Shown piece by piece: positions 24,438 to 36,997 of a DNA stretch of 64,000 nt (the first letter of the stretch is position 1; each line of letters starts with the position of its first letter). The notes under the pieces were generated by a model. The model saw only the letters and a list, made by a program, of their open reading frames with translations, was not told the DNA's origin and did not search any database. Source of the DNA: Proteles cristata cristata (lineage: Eukaryota; Chordata; Mammalia; Carnivora; Hyaenidae). Both the position numbers and the translations under genes were made by a program. The stretch spans positions 806,001 through 870,000 of the forward strand of contig JAESUZ010004534.1 of assembly GCA_017311185.1 (NCBI GenBank). Direction: 5' to 3'.

Positions 24438-25089
24438 TTTAGCAGCAATTTATTTAGCTGAAATGTAGACCCAATGGTTGGGCCAGCATGGTGACCTATA
24501 TTGTATTTGTAGCTGTAATTTGGGTTGAACCAGTGGTTTATCCTTTCACTGGAAAAGAAACAGGCAGAAGATAGGAGCTGGAGTATCTCCCCCCTCCCCC
24601 CCCCCCCCGCTAAGAGTGTGAGTTACGTTAGGTGAAGAAGTGTGAGGGACCAGCAGTGAGGGATACAAGAGACTTTCCTCTCCGGATTGTAAATCTGGAC
24701 CTCTTTCCAGCACCTGGAAAGGTTCAGTGTTATTATAGGATGGTGTGCCCCATTGACTGTTAGATCTTTCTCCACATTCACTCAGATAAAATCCTATAGA
24801 AAAGATGCCTGTAACCTCAGATGGCCTATTTGGCTGACTCCTTATGGATTCCATAGTCGAGGGTATTTCCTTTGGAGGCCTCGAAACAAATACATCTAAA
24901 GTGCTTTCTCAGTCAACGGGTTTGGGATTCTCTTCCCTCTTTGCCCAAAAGGACCGGGGCCCAGGCCCCTTACTGGTATAGACAATAAACAAAATATTTG
25001 TATTTAAAAATTAATATTAACATTAGAGTTTAAAAAATAGTTCTGTGCCTGTGCTTTTACTGTTCTTAAAGAAAGTGCTTGTAATCCTA

Positions 25090-25270
25090 GTTAACCTCCC
25101 CTGAGCATTGATTAAGGCCAGGCAGCAGTTCTAAGCACTTCAGGTGGCTTTCTTGTTTAATGACAACCACGTAAGGCACAGCAATTATCCCCAGTTTAGA
25201 AGCAAGGAAACTGAGGCCAGAGAGGTTAAGGAGCTTGTCCATAGCTACCCAGGATTGGAGCCTGAACACT
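25090..25270 (-). mobile_element. MIR-type SINE, antisense
   Basis: 'caattatccccagtttagaa' then 'gcaaggaaactgaggccag' and 'gttaaggagcttgtcc' is reversed MIR. Confidence 0.65.
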
Positions 25271-25599
25271 TTGAGCCAAACATGATTCTGGTCAATCCAA
25301 AGAAAGCACCGATTGAGGGTATAATAGAGAAAGACACAGATAAAATGTGATTTGCAGGGTAGTTTGGTAATTGGGCAGATTCCAAGGCAGGAACCTCTCA
25401 GGTAGCTCCCACCACTGGAAAGTTCTTATGCCTTGCTGAGTAGCACAGGAAGTAGTAGACTCTGAAAGCACAAGGCCACAGAACTAATAGACGGCAAGGC
25501 AGAGAGACCAACCATTCTGGCTTTAACATTTCACTTGTTTGAAAGAAAAGTTAAAAAATAAGAGCGTATTTTTAACTTGACTCTTTGACCAACATTGAG

Positions 25600-25935
25600 G
25601 GTCTCATCTGCGATAGCTTCCCCTTCCTCCCCTTTAGGATTCAGCTCAGCTCTTCCTGGACTAAGATCTCGTCCTAGACCAGTCAGTCTACCGTATATCT
25701 GTCCTTTGTCCGTCTGTGTGTGAACCTCTCACCTGGCCATCGATCATGTGCCCTGTCTGATCATCTGTGTTAAAATTCCTCTCTTCTGCCAGATTTTCCT
25801 CCAACTGGCATGAGTGACTGAGTGCTAGAGAGACTGTAAGCCTTTTCAGAATCAGGACCATGTGTTTTATACCCTAGCACACATGCATACACCATGTGCT
25901 AAAGTATAACAAGAAATATTTATTGGTTTCCCTGG
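25600..25935 (+). mobile_element. Possible L2 3' fragment
   Basis: 'gactgtaagccttttcagaa' (compare the L2 'tgtaagctccatgagg' step) then 'caagaaatatttattgg' suggest a diverged L2. Confidence 0.4.
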
Positions 25936-25957
25936 ATTGGGTGAAACAACATGTAAC

Positions 25958-26161
25958 TTTTTTTTTTTAATGCTTTATTTTTGAGAGAAAGAGTGTGTGA
26001 GTGAGGGAGGGGCAGATAGAAAAGGAGACACAGTATCCGAAGCAAGCTCCAGGCTCTGAGCTGTCAGCACAGTGCCTGATGTGGGGCTCGAATCCACTAA
26101 CTGAGAGATCAGGACCTGAGCTGAACTCAGATGCTTACCCGACTGAGCCACCGAGGTGCCC
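25958..26161 (-). mobile_element. CAN SINE, antisense
   Basis: A reversed copy ending 'gagccaccgaggtgcccc'. It faces the sense SINE at 26279 across a 117-bp gap. Confidence 0.93.
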
Positions 26162-26278
26162 CCAGTACCTTTTTTTTTTAAACTTTGGTGTAAACTGGTT
26201 CAAGGTTTATAAAAAAATTTTCCTTATGGGGTTGATAAGTACAGGATTTCCCTAAATCAGTGTTTCAAGATAATCCAG

Positions 26279-26500
26279 GGGCGCCTGGGTGGCTTAGTCG
26301 GTTAAGCGTCCGACTTTCGCTTAGGTCACGATCTCGCAGTTTGTGGGTTTGAGCCCCGCATCGGGCTCTGTGCTGACTGCCAGCTCAGAGCCTGGAGCCT
26401 GTTTTAGAGTCTGTGACTCCCTCTCTCTCTGACCCTCCCCTGCTCATGCTGTCTCTCTCTCTCTCCTAGAAATAAATAAAACATAAAAAAAAATTTAAAG
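26279..26500 (+). mobile_element. Young CAN SINE with TSD
   Basis: The 11-bp duplication AGATAATCCAG is at 26268-26278 and 26501-26511. It ends 235 bp before TMTC4 exon 2. Confidence 0.95.
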
Positions 26501-26751
26501 AGATAATCCAGTATCAGAAACTCAAGGGCTTCTGATTTGGTAGGTTGCAGTCCCAGGAGAATTTGCATGTGCCCCATTGACTCTGCCCAGTAGACTCTGA
26601 AAACCACATCTTCATGTTCGTAACGACTAGGTCCTATGCACTTGTAGCATAGGTGACTGTCTAGTACCTACTCACCGCAGAAACTTACCCAACTGTGTGT
26701 TAATGGATATTTATGTTGTGTCATTTTTCTTGTAGATCTCTAACCAGCATA

Positions 26752-26862
26752 ATGCTGGAGCGAGAGGCTGGCAGCCAGCAGTTTTCAAAATGGCCGAGTT
26801 GGACGCCAATTTGGATCACATCATCCCATCTTCTGTTCTTGCGCCTTTCTGGGCTAAGTTAG
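26752..26862 (+). other. Upstream ORF 2, overlaps the main start
   Basis: ATG at 26752 (A at -3, C at +4, moderate context) opens 36 codons in the +1 frame relative to TMTC4 and stops with TAG at 26860-26862. It overlaps the first 73 bases of the coding sequence. Ribosomes that start here cannot simply reinitiate at 26790. Conservation is unknown. Confidence 0.6.
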
Positions 26863-26951
26863 TAGTGGGATTTGTTTCCCTCGTGTGTTTTGCACGTAGC
26901 TACGATGGAGACTTTGTCTTTGATGATTCTGAAGCTATTGTCAACAATAAG
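26790..26951 (+). CDS. TMTC4: TMTC4 coding exon 2, residues 1-54
   Basis: This is 54 whole codons ending in phase 0 at VNNK. It holds the start codon, the short cytosolic N-terminus, membrane segment 1 ([16 protein letters not shown]) and the [13 protein letters not shown] catalytic-loop motif. It is the most diagnostic exon for naming the gene. Confidence 0.95.
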
Positions 26952-29900
26952 GTGTGTATGACAACCCCTTTTTGATAAACTTACCTTAAACATTTGTCTG
27001 TTTGTCATTAATAATCTAAGTTTGTGTTGGATAATTCTCTGTTAAACTTCGGTTAAGCATTTGCCTGGGCCCCAGTTGTGTTCTAGATTTCCCATGTCTT
27101 TTAGGTAGCATCTTTTTGATTTAGGGCCCCTTTTCTTGTTGTTTAGGGGTCTCCGGCCCCTGCCTGACTTCAGGCTTTACCCTCACCATGTGCCCCATCT
27201 GAAGCCCCCGTCTACACACACACCAGAGAGGCCATTACTCTCAGATTACAAGGTAAGGAAGAGCACTGCACACTAAGTATTTCAGGTTTTATGACAGATT
27301 TCCAGAATTCTAGGCCACAGCTGTTTTCCCCCTCCCCCCACCCCAATATGCACTTGCTGCAGTGACAGATGAGTCTGATCACCTGCCAAGAGGTGCGTCC
27401 ATCGTCCATCGGCAGCAGCAGGCGGGGAGTTGGCTTCTCCTTTGTCCTTTGCTGATTGCATCAGGACAGCCTGCTGGCAAGCGATGGAGGGTGAGGAGTG
27501 TGCTGTCCGTGGAAGCGGCAGTTCCTGCCCATTTCTTGTTTGGAGACTCAAATTTGCTGAGTGTGCAAAATCCCAGCCAGTTTTGCTCACCAGTGGGTGC
27601 TATATCGGTGCAGGGAAAATGCCTGTCTTTCGCTAGCTAGAGATAGGGAGAAAGAAATAGGGTTGGGGGAAGGGAAGAAAAAGATTCAAGGGAGCTGAGA
27701 GAAAATCGGACAAGAGCCTTAGAGGGAGGGAGAGCCCAGGGGAAGAAATGTGGAAACGGCACAGATTAGAGCTGTTGTGACCTCTCCGTTACTCAGCTGG
27801 TTACTTCATGTGTGTGCTTTAACCAATGAAGACAACCCAAAGGAATAGCCTAATATCTTTCTCTCCAGGCCATGCAATTGTAGCAACTCGTTGTAACACT
27901 GTTGTTGAAAGTCTGAAGTCCTGGATTCTCCCAAATGAGCAGAAACTCATTTTCATGTTGAAAATGTTGAGAAAAATTCTCTGTGACCAACATGTATGTG
28001 TGATGGTGACTGCGGGTTAAAAGAGGGGGATGACTTTTGCAAATATTTTATTTATTACATCTTCTATGTAATTGGTTTTTCTCTATTTTGATGAAGGAGA
28101 CTATCAACCAACATTGATGTTTGCTTTATTTTTTTTTAATTTTATTTCTTTTGAGAGAAAGAGCAAGCACACGGGCAAGCATGAGTGGGGGATGGGCAGT
28201 GAGAGGGGGAGACAAAGAATCCCAAGCAGGCTTTGCGCTATCAGCGCAGAGCCCCACACGGGGCTTGAACTCACGAACCAGGAGATCATGACCTGAGCCA
28301 TAATCCAGTCAGATGCTTAACCAACCGTGGGCTCCAATGTTTGTTTTTAGTTCTGTTTCTTCACTTGTAATTTTCCTCAAGTTCACCCAGCAGTTACTGG
28401 AGACGTTTGTTTCTTTTTAAACAGTGCTTACAAGAAGTAGTAAGTTTAGGGGCGCCTGGGTGGCTTAGTCGGTTAAGCGTCCGACTTTCGCTTGGGTCAT
28501 GATCTCGCAGGTTCGTGGGTTCGAGCCCGCGTCGGGCTCTGTGCTGACTGCCAGCTCAGAGCCTGGAGCCTGTTTCAGCCTGTGACTCCCTCTCTCTCTG
28601 ACCCTCCCTGCTCACACGCTGTCTCTCTCTCTCTCTCCTAAAAATAAATAAAACATTAAAAAAAAAATAAAAAAAAAAGTAGTAGTAAGTTTATAGCTTC
28701 TAGCAACTATGTCTGGTTGGTGGCTTAATAGCTGCACGATTGCCTTGCTAACAAGCAAAGGAGAGTTGACTTAGTTTATTAAAGCCCATCCTTCATTTCT
28801 TTGAGTTTTTTCCCTCTAAGTGTTCACTTAGAATGTTATGTCGCCTTGGTGGCTCAGTCGGTTAAGTGTCCGACTTTCTCTCAGGTCTCGCGGTTCATGA
28901 GTCAAGCACCACATTGGGCTTTCTGCTGTCAGTGCAGAGCGTGCTTTCGATCCTCTGTCCCCGCCTCGGCCCCTCCCCCGCTCATGCTCACGCACATTCT
29001 TTCTCTCTCTCAAAAATAAACAAACACTAAAAAAATTAAAAATGGATAAAATTTTAAAATTCAAAAGAAAACCCTTATGTCGAAGAACTGTGATGAACAC
29101 AAGGCAGGGGAAGGCGCGAGCTCTGTTGTACGGGAGATGGCCTGGGACGCGGTTATAATTCTTCCCTCGGTGTGCGGTAAGGCCGATGAAGCCATTTTGT
29201 GGCCCTGCTGCACATTGTCTTGGCAGTGTTTTCTAGAACATCAGACTGTGCCCCTTTGTTAACTTGCTAGCTCTCCTTTTTTCCTCTCCTGTTTAATGAA
29301 AGGCTCTCCTCTGTTCACTGGCGCTGTGCCCACAGTAATGTGAAGCAGGCTGTTCCTGGGTTTTATTGGTGTTAAAGACTGTTTTCCAGATGCTTCCTTG
29401 TAGTGTTGAGTTGCCTTTTTTCATTGAGATGATGATTTTCTTTGAGACAGTGGAGTTAGCAGGAATTTCAGACACACGTCTTTTCCATAAATCGTGGTGA
29501 GGGAAAATGGACCTTTCTTCCTGCAACGTCCTGCTGTGTGCAGGCTACACCTAATCAAATATTTAGAGCTTCGTTGGTGCTCATTTTCTGCTCAGATGGA
29601 GGCAAAGATCCTCTGCCCAGCTCCTTCACAAGTGAACGGGTACTTCTGGGACAATGCAGAAGAAGATGGGCTTCCAGTTTTCTAACTGAGTAAACCAAAT
29701 TCGTGGGTGATTTCCAAGATCTTCCTGAAATACCAGACTGATTTTTAGAAGTGGGGTCAGTACGCTCGAGGCCTCTGAAGCCGATACCCAGCGGAAGTGA
29801 AATTCACCCTCAAAGTGGGTATCAGGTGACCACCTTTGCCTCTGTCACGCATCTTCAAGTTCTTTCCCTTTGAGTCAGTAAGCACTCAAGTGGTGAATAC

Positions 29901-32900
29901 TTACTGAAGTCACCGTGTGCTGTGGACATTGGTTGCTCCTTTGGGCCAGCCACGATTTGGCACATTTCTGCCTGGGGCTTGCCCCACCCTGGGTGTGAGA
30001 AGCTGCAGAGGCTGTCCAGGGTGGATGTGGATGTGGGGAGGGGTCTCCTCTCAAGGGCTCCCACCTACTGGAGTCCAGAGCTGATCACACAGGAGGACGG
30101 GGTCTGAAGGCAGCCAGGCAGCCCCGGCAAGGCGTCCAGCAGTGTGATTTGTGGCTGTGCTTCTGGCTGCAGAGACCCAAACCTGGGAGCCCCCTCCCCC
30201 ACCACCATGTGTCCGTGAGCTTGGCGATCTCCTTTAAAGCATTCCTTTTTGCGTCTGTTAATCAGAGCTGGTCCGGCTACTACATAAAGAGCCTGGACTG
30301 ATACACTTTGTGGTGCTTAGCATGTCATAATTTCTAGTCCCTAAAATATTCCTGTTTTGTTATGCTTTAGGGAGAAAATTAGTATTTGCTTTTATTGCTT
30401 ATACTGAGATGCCTTCTCTGCCTCTCTTCTTGTCAGACACAGTTTAAACAATCTAATACTACATTTAAGTGATTTTTAAAAAGATGCATTTTTCAGGGCG
30501 CCTCGGTGGCTGCGTCTGTTGAGCATCCGACTTGGGCTCAGGTCATGATCTCACAGTCGTGAGTTCAAGCCCCACGTTGTACTCACTGCTGTCAGCATGT
30601 CAGCACAGAGCCTGCTCTGGATCCTCTGTCTCCCTCACTCTGCGCCTCTTCTGCTTAGGCACTCCCCATAAATGAATATATATTTTTTAAATATGAATTT
30701 TTAAGCATCTGCAGCATAGGACCAAATCAAATTACCTTAATAGTAAAATCATTATCTTTTTTTAATAATTAATAATTTTTATCTTTAAAAATTAGGTGGA
30801 AATTGTTTTTTCTTTCATTTTTCTTACTGTTCAGCTCAGGTTCAAAAATAGACAATATATGCTTATCCAGTCACATGTTAACAGATATTTTAGGGCAGTT
30901 GCCTTATGTATTGAATATGAAAGAGGTATTCATTCATTCAACATGGCTTAAGCACTTTCTGTATACTCCCCACCCACACAATGTGGCCTGGGGCCTTGAC
31001 CCCCCAGTCCGGTGGGGCAGACAGATGGTAGTGAGAGATTATAAGCGTCCAGTGTGGCAGGCTCTGTGCTGGTGTGAGATGCCCTGAGGCCCACGGGAGG
31101 AGAATTGCATCAGCTGAGGAAGGTCATCGCTCGCTGGCTGAAGGTGAAGGGCAGGAAATGCTGGGCTGGGAAGAGCGAAGGGGTAACTGGTAGACACCTA
31201 CGTGTGTAAATCCTTGGGGATGGATGACAGCAGGTGCTGTGTGGGGACTGGACAAAGGTCGGAGTCTGCGAGATGAGTGGGCAGAGCTCAGAAGCAGCCA
31301 GAACACCCTGGGCTGTGGTATCCACAGCAGGACGCAGGCTTTGTCCTGGGGGAGCAGGGGGGCCATCAGGGTGTTTTAAACACGGCGCGGTGGGTGTCCC
31401 AATTTGCACGTTGGAGAGATTAGCCAGGAGAACATGCCAGAGGGAAGCCTGGCTGTATCCCAGGTGAGAGGCGACAGTGGCTTGGCCCAGGAGAGATGCA
31501 GCAGAGGGGAATGAGCGTCTCCAAGGAACGGCTCCATGGTGAGGCTTAAGCACAGGGCAAGAAAAGAGTCGTGACGCCTTTGTCCAGAATGCCCTCTGCT
31601 GTGTCCCTGCAGGACCTCCGAGCGGAGACGCCCCTTGGGGACCTGTGGCATCATGACTTCTGGGGCAGTAGACTGAACAGCAACACCAGCCACAAGTCCT
31701 ACCGCCCTCTGACCGTCCTGACTTTCAGGTGACGTATGCCAGCGCCGGCTGCACAGGACGTGTGCCAGGTTCTGTGTGACGCAGCTCCCAGTGTGGGTGG
31801 GTGGAGCCCGTGGGTCCTGGGGAAGAACAGAGCACTCACTCTTGTGCGTCCGCAAGGAGTACATGCTAATTCCAGCTGTTAGGAGCAGGTCACAGGAACA
31901 CGGGGGAACGAGCCTGGCTCCAGGCTCGCCTGGCCAGCATAGATCCTAAAAGTAGAAGGATGCAGGCAAGCTGTACATGGCCCTTGTGCAAGGGTGACAT
32001 GCTAATTAGCAAAATTAGCTAATTGGAGATCGGCCCTCTGCTGGTTAACACTGGAGAGAAACCACGTGAGTCAAGGCAACACATGGCATCTAATGAAATC
32101 GTGGGTTTTTTCCACTACGGAAATGATAATAACAAGGTAAAGGTCTTCCTGCTGTTACCAAGTCAGTATGCAAATACAAAATAAAGTTGAAAACGCCCTC
32201 CCCCACCTCCCCGTTTGCATTAAGTAGATGCGCTCACCTCCCCAGAGTTCCCAGTCGCTGCTGTTTCAGGTGCGTTCAGCACTTGCGCGCAGATCTCTCA
32301 GAAGCACAGAAATGATGACTTAAGACTGCTCGTAACTGAAGCACGGTCAGAACCCCTGACAATGAGAATGTGCTTTGTTGGATGCAAGGCTGGTGGACGA
32401 AAGACCAAGGAGAACTTTGTGATTTTTGGATCAGCAGGTCACGGGACTGTCTTCCATCCAGGTCCCCGTGAGGCAGCCAGGAGTAATGTGTGCTCCGAGG
32501 TACCATCTTGGGAGGCAGTCCTGCCTTTTTAGGGCTTAGGAAATTGGTTAGCTTTCCTTCTGCTTTTCCTCTCCACATATTTTCTTCCCCACTTCTCTGA
32601 CAGGCTCTTATCCGCTCTTTACCCCTGTTGTTAATTATGTTCTTGCCCTTTCTTCAACCTTCTTAGCTTGATAAGCATTATTTATCTTTCACTTTCACCC
32701 AACTTTCTCTCCTCCCTTTAACACCATCACTCGCCTGCCTTCCTCCTTCAGATGCTTTGCATTTTATTTTGCACGCTTCTGCGCACCTGATGTGAACACC
32801 TTTTGCTCACTACAGGATTAACTACTATTTGTCCGGAGGCTTCTACCCTATGAGTTTCCACGTGGTCAATATCCTCCTGCACGGCGGCATCTCTGTCCTC

Positions 32901-35900
32901 ATGGTGGACGTCTTCTCCGTGCTGTTTGGTGGCCTGCAGTATAGCAGTAGAGGCCGGCGGTTGAACCTGGCCCCTAGATCGTCCCTGCTGGCTGCTCTCC
33001 TGTTCGCCGCACATCCGGTGCACACTGAGTGTGTAAGTAGTGTCCATCCGTGGCCTCTGTACTTGTGTTAGGACAAGGAGCCTTTCACATGTTGGTTCAT
33101 TCCCTAAAGTAGGCTTCCCTTGAATGGTCTTATTGCTATAGAAAGAATATGGTGCTGGGAAGCATGGGTGGCTTAGTCAGTTAAGCATCTGACTTCGGCT
33201 CAGGTCATGATCTCACAGTTCGTGGGTTTGAGCCACGTGTCGGGCTCTGTGCTGACAGCTAGCTTGGAGCCTGGAGCCTGCTTCAGATTCTGTGTCTTCC
33301 TCTCTGACCCACCCCTGCTCACACTGTCGTGCTCTCTCTCTCAGAAACAAATACAAAAAAAAAAAAGAAAAAAAAAAGAACAGATATGGTGCTAAATGCT
33401 GCCAGACACTTGAAATAACTCTGTGTAGGTTCAGCAGGTCTCTCTTTCTCAGGAAAAGTGCAGAGTCCCAGTTGGGTGAAGACTTCGGTGTAATCTTTGG
33501 TGATGCTTTCTCCTTCCTCTCTATGATTACAGTGTAAAGGGTAAATGTTGAATGTGTAGATATTGAATATTTAAATATTGAATAGATACCTGGTTTGGGG
33601 TTCTAACAGCCAGAAGCCAAGAACTCGTCTTAAGCAAAGGGTCAGACGCAGTTTTCCTGTCTTCACCGAGAGCTGTCTCATTTTCAGAATACTTTTTCAT
33701 ACTTAATGTGATTGTCACAAATGCTGGGAGAGCGGATGGGCCACTTTACAGAAGAGGAATGGCCTGGGGAGACAGATAGCAGGTCTTCTTCAGGCCCGAC
33801 ATGTAGCTGGCAGTGTGAGCCTGGACACTGAGGAGATGAGGGCACACCGGAGTTGTGCTGGAAATCCCTGCTGGGATTGGTCAGGAGCTCTCCTCACCTG
33901 CTCTCCCCGCCCCCTTCACTGCCTGGATTATTCTCCCGCTGAAGGGCTTGGCTCCAGTGACCAGGCAGCTCCTGAGAGGACCCTAACCTGCTGTCCGGTG
34001 GGACACACCTGTATTTCGTGGAACTGCTGCTGGATGTATTTGGTACAAACCGTGTTGGGATTTACCTAGATGTGTGGGGATTTCCGGAGCTGCCCTACCC
34101 TGCCCATCACAGATCCCTTTGAAAATGAAAATCTGCACATGTGCTTGAGGTCAAAGATTTGATTTTGGCCATTCATTCTGTGAGCATGAAGCACCTAGTG
34201 TAAAATACTGCATGTTCCTTATTACTCCTCTGCAATAGATTTCTGCATTTTGTGTATTTAAACCCCCACACTTAACCAAATGCATTCAGCATCTTGAAGT
34301 GAGTTTCAAAATATTGTGCAGAATTGAGTGTTCTGCTTTTGTTAAACTCTCTGTTCTTTGGTATTAAGAGGATTGTAGAGTTGTTATCACAACTTTCTCT
34401 TAGTATCTTGTTACTTTAAAGCTTTTTTTAAAAAAATTATCATAATGTTTTACTTCAGCAAATTCAGAGGACTTGCTGAATTTCAAGCTGGAAACTGTTG
34501 TAAAAGATTCGTTATCATCTATTTATATATAACTGTGGCCAAATTAGAATTTGCTTCCATGTGAGTTCTCCTTATGGCTTAAATGTTTGTCGGGACCCAG
34601 AAATAGTGTACGGGTTGGTCAGAAAAAAGGGAATTTCTGGCAGAAGTACTGATTTACAGTTTTGGTCCTCATTTAATTTAGTGTTATCTTAAAGCAAAAT
34701 GAAATATTTGAGTTATTAACCAAAGAACTGTTTCTAAAATTCTGAATTTAAATATTGAGAAGTAAGTTTATAGAAAATTTTGAGATGCCAGCGAGTGTAA
34801 CTGGATGTACACACACACACACACACACACACACACCAGTAAATGAAATCTGGGAACATATTAACCCTAAAATTCTGCATTAAAAGAAGCCAAGGGAGAT
34901 CTAGCTATAGGAGAGCAGGCAATTTTAGAGAAAAATCTCTTCATCTCCCCCTACCCCTCTATTCCATCAAAGTCATTCAAACTCAATCTGCAAGAAAAAA
35001 TTATAGGTCATTAAAAATTAGCATTCTTTTTTGGGTAATGTTTATTTATTTTGAAAGAGAGAAAGCAAGGAAGGGATAGAGAGGGAAACAGAGAATCCCA
35101 AGCAGGCTCCACACTCACTCAGGATAGAGCCCGACATAGGGCTCAATCTCACAACCATGAGATCATGACCTGAGTGAAATCAAGAGTCAACACTTAACTG
35201 ACTGAGCCACTCCCAAATGCCCCCAAAATTAGCATTCTTAAAACTAGCCATTTGTATGTTCATCTTTCATTGTTCTGGTAAAGAATATTCAGTTTTCTCC
35301 TATCTACACCCGCCCATTTTCCCTCACTCTCCATTTAACACAACTTTAAAAATAAGTAAAAAGTGGGATCCAAGGAACTAGGTAGGAGAGTGCATCGAAG
35401 CCCCCAGGCCGGTGTTGGGGAAGTAGCCCTGGGCTCTGGCTCTGGGCTGGGCCAGGGTCCCGCATGATGACCCTTGGCACAGCGGCGCCAGCTGAACAGC
35501 GATCTAGGATGAGGACCAGGGGATAGGAGTCATTGTGCTTCTGTTTTCATTGATTAAGGGAAAGCAGAGGCAGTGTGGACCCATCCAGGTTTTAGTAATA
35601 TATATGTCTTTGTATTGACATTATGTGCTATATTAACTTTGAGGATGTTTTTGTCCACTGCAAATAAGAACCTAAATTTCCCAGTCTTCTAGGGTGACCA
35701 GAATCTGTTTTCCCCCATTATTCAGGGGGCTCTGCAACATGGGACTTTCCATTCTAAAACTGGCACAGTCCCAGGCAAACGAGGGTGCATTGGTCACCGT
35801 ATAGTCTTCACATCTCCTGCTCCCCAGTTGGTAATGAAATAATTGTAACTAGTGGTATTTGCTCTTCAGCTGATCTGAGTGTCTCTCATTTTCCAATACG

Positions 35901-36966
35901 CCACCCCAGATCTCTCCAGGGTGTTTGTAGGTCTGTAAGGCCTCCGACAGACCGGTCATCAGGGGAGGGTTGCCCTTGTCTGTGGCCATAAGGATGGGGG
36001 CCCAGGGGACACCAGTGCCACCATAGATTTTCCTTTCCCTCAGAGCACTGGTAAGGATTTCAAGTTGCCTGAATTTGGTATCAAAGAGGAAAGCTCAGGC
36101 CTCCTTAGGAATTCTGTCCATGCATGAAGCCAGAGTTTAATACTGAAGGAATTAGGTGGGGAAGCATTCTCCCCTTCCTTCCTCTAATTCCTTCCTACCA
36201 CCCCTATTGTTCCTCATGGGGAAACACCACCACCTGCTCTATGAGTTTGAGGGAATTGCAACGATTTCTCTAGAAAACCCTGATGTGAGTGTTTCAGGTT
36301 ATCTCCATAGGGGTGGAAAAAATTTTCCCTTCCTCCTTTCTAGGTTCTTTGGCTAGCCTAATAATTAGAGTGACATAAGACAAATCAACAGGAGAAAAAC
36401 AAATTTGATTTCTGAAGCCCCCTGAAATGTACTCCCATAACCCATGAGATTCAAAGAAGTTACCAAAGGAGGAACCTCTTCTGAATTTGTGAAGAATTGG
36501 TAAGACAAAGGGATGTGGGCTTGGGGTAGTGAATTAGTGAAGAAGGAACAGGGGCCAGCCTAAATTCCCTACTTCTGGTGATGAGGATGCCTTCTACCCT
36601 CCTGATAGGAGGAGGCTACTTTTCACAGGGCAAATTTCCTGCTTTCAGTGGACAAAGGATGGTCAGATCATCCTTCTAGTTTGGCTATTTCTCAAGTACC
36701 TTTAATTCAAAATAATCAGTATGCCAAAGTAGGATATCTGAGGATAGAAGACTCTGTTCTTTTTTCTCTTTAAGAAAAAAATAGCCTTTTGGGGTGCCTG
36801 GGTGGCTCAGTCGGTTAAGCACCCGACTTCAGCTCAGGTCATGATCTCAGGGTTCATGGGTTTGAGCCCTACCTTGGGCTCTGTGCTGACAGCTGGCTCA
36901 GAGCCTGGAGCCTGTCTTCAGATTCTGTGTGTCTTTCTCTCTCTGACCCTCCCCTGCTTATGCTGC

Positions 36967-36997
<31 letters not shown>

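Larger units (their letters stand above)
21320..26735 (+). other. TMTC4: TMTC4 intron 1
   Basis: Donor GTAACG follows 21319 and acceptor 'tttttcttgtag' ends at 26735. It contains the rest of the CpG island, a (GT)n tract, old MIR/L2 remnants and three CAN SINEs. About 22080-23660 and 23860-24230 are unassigned unique DNA. Confidence 0.6.
21292..26743 (+). other. Upstream ORF 1 (spliced)
   Basis: ATG at 21292 reads nine codons to the exon 1 donor. Joined to 26736 it continues GAT CTC TAA, giving an 11-codon upstream ORF that stops before the main start. It depends on the inferred exon 1 to exon 2 junction. Confidence 0.45.
26736..26951 (+). other. TMTC4: TMTC4 exon 2 (5' UTR end and first coding part)
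   Basis: Acceptor 'tttttcttgtag' ends at 26735 and donor AAG|GTGTGT starts at 26952. The first 54 bases are untranslated and contain the start of upstream ORF 2. Coding begins at 26790. Confidence 0.85.
26952..31612 (+). other. TMTC4: TMTC4 intron 2
   Basis: GTGTGT donor and 'gtgtccctgcag' acceptor. It holds four CAN SINEs and an L2-like tract. The unique parts (26960-28120, 29060-30490) show no coding sequence I recognise. Confidence 0.85.

Noticed and set aside
33033..33071. Continuation of TMTC4 exon 4 into 13 more codons
   Set aside because: GTAAGT at 33033 is a strong donor, and joining to 39782 restores the family motif [16 protein letters not shown]. The extension has no family match.
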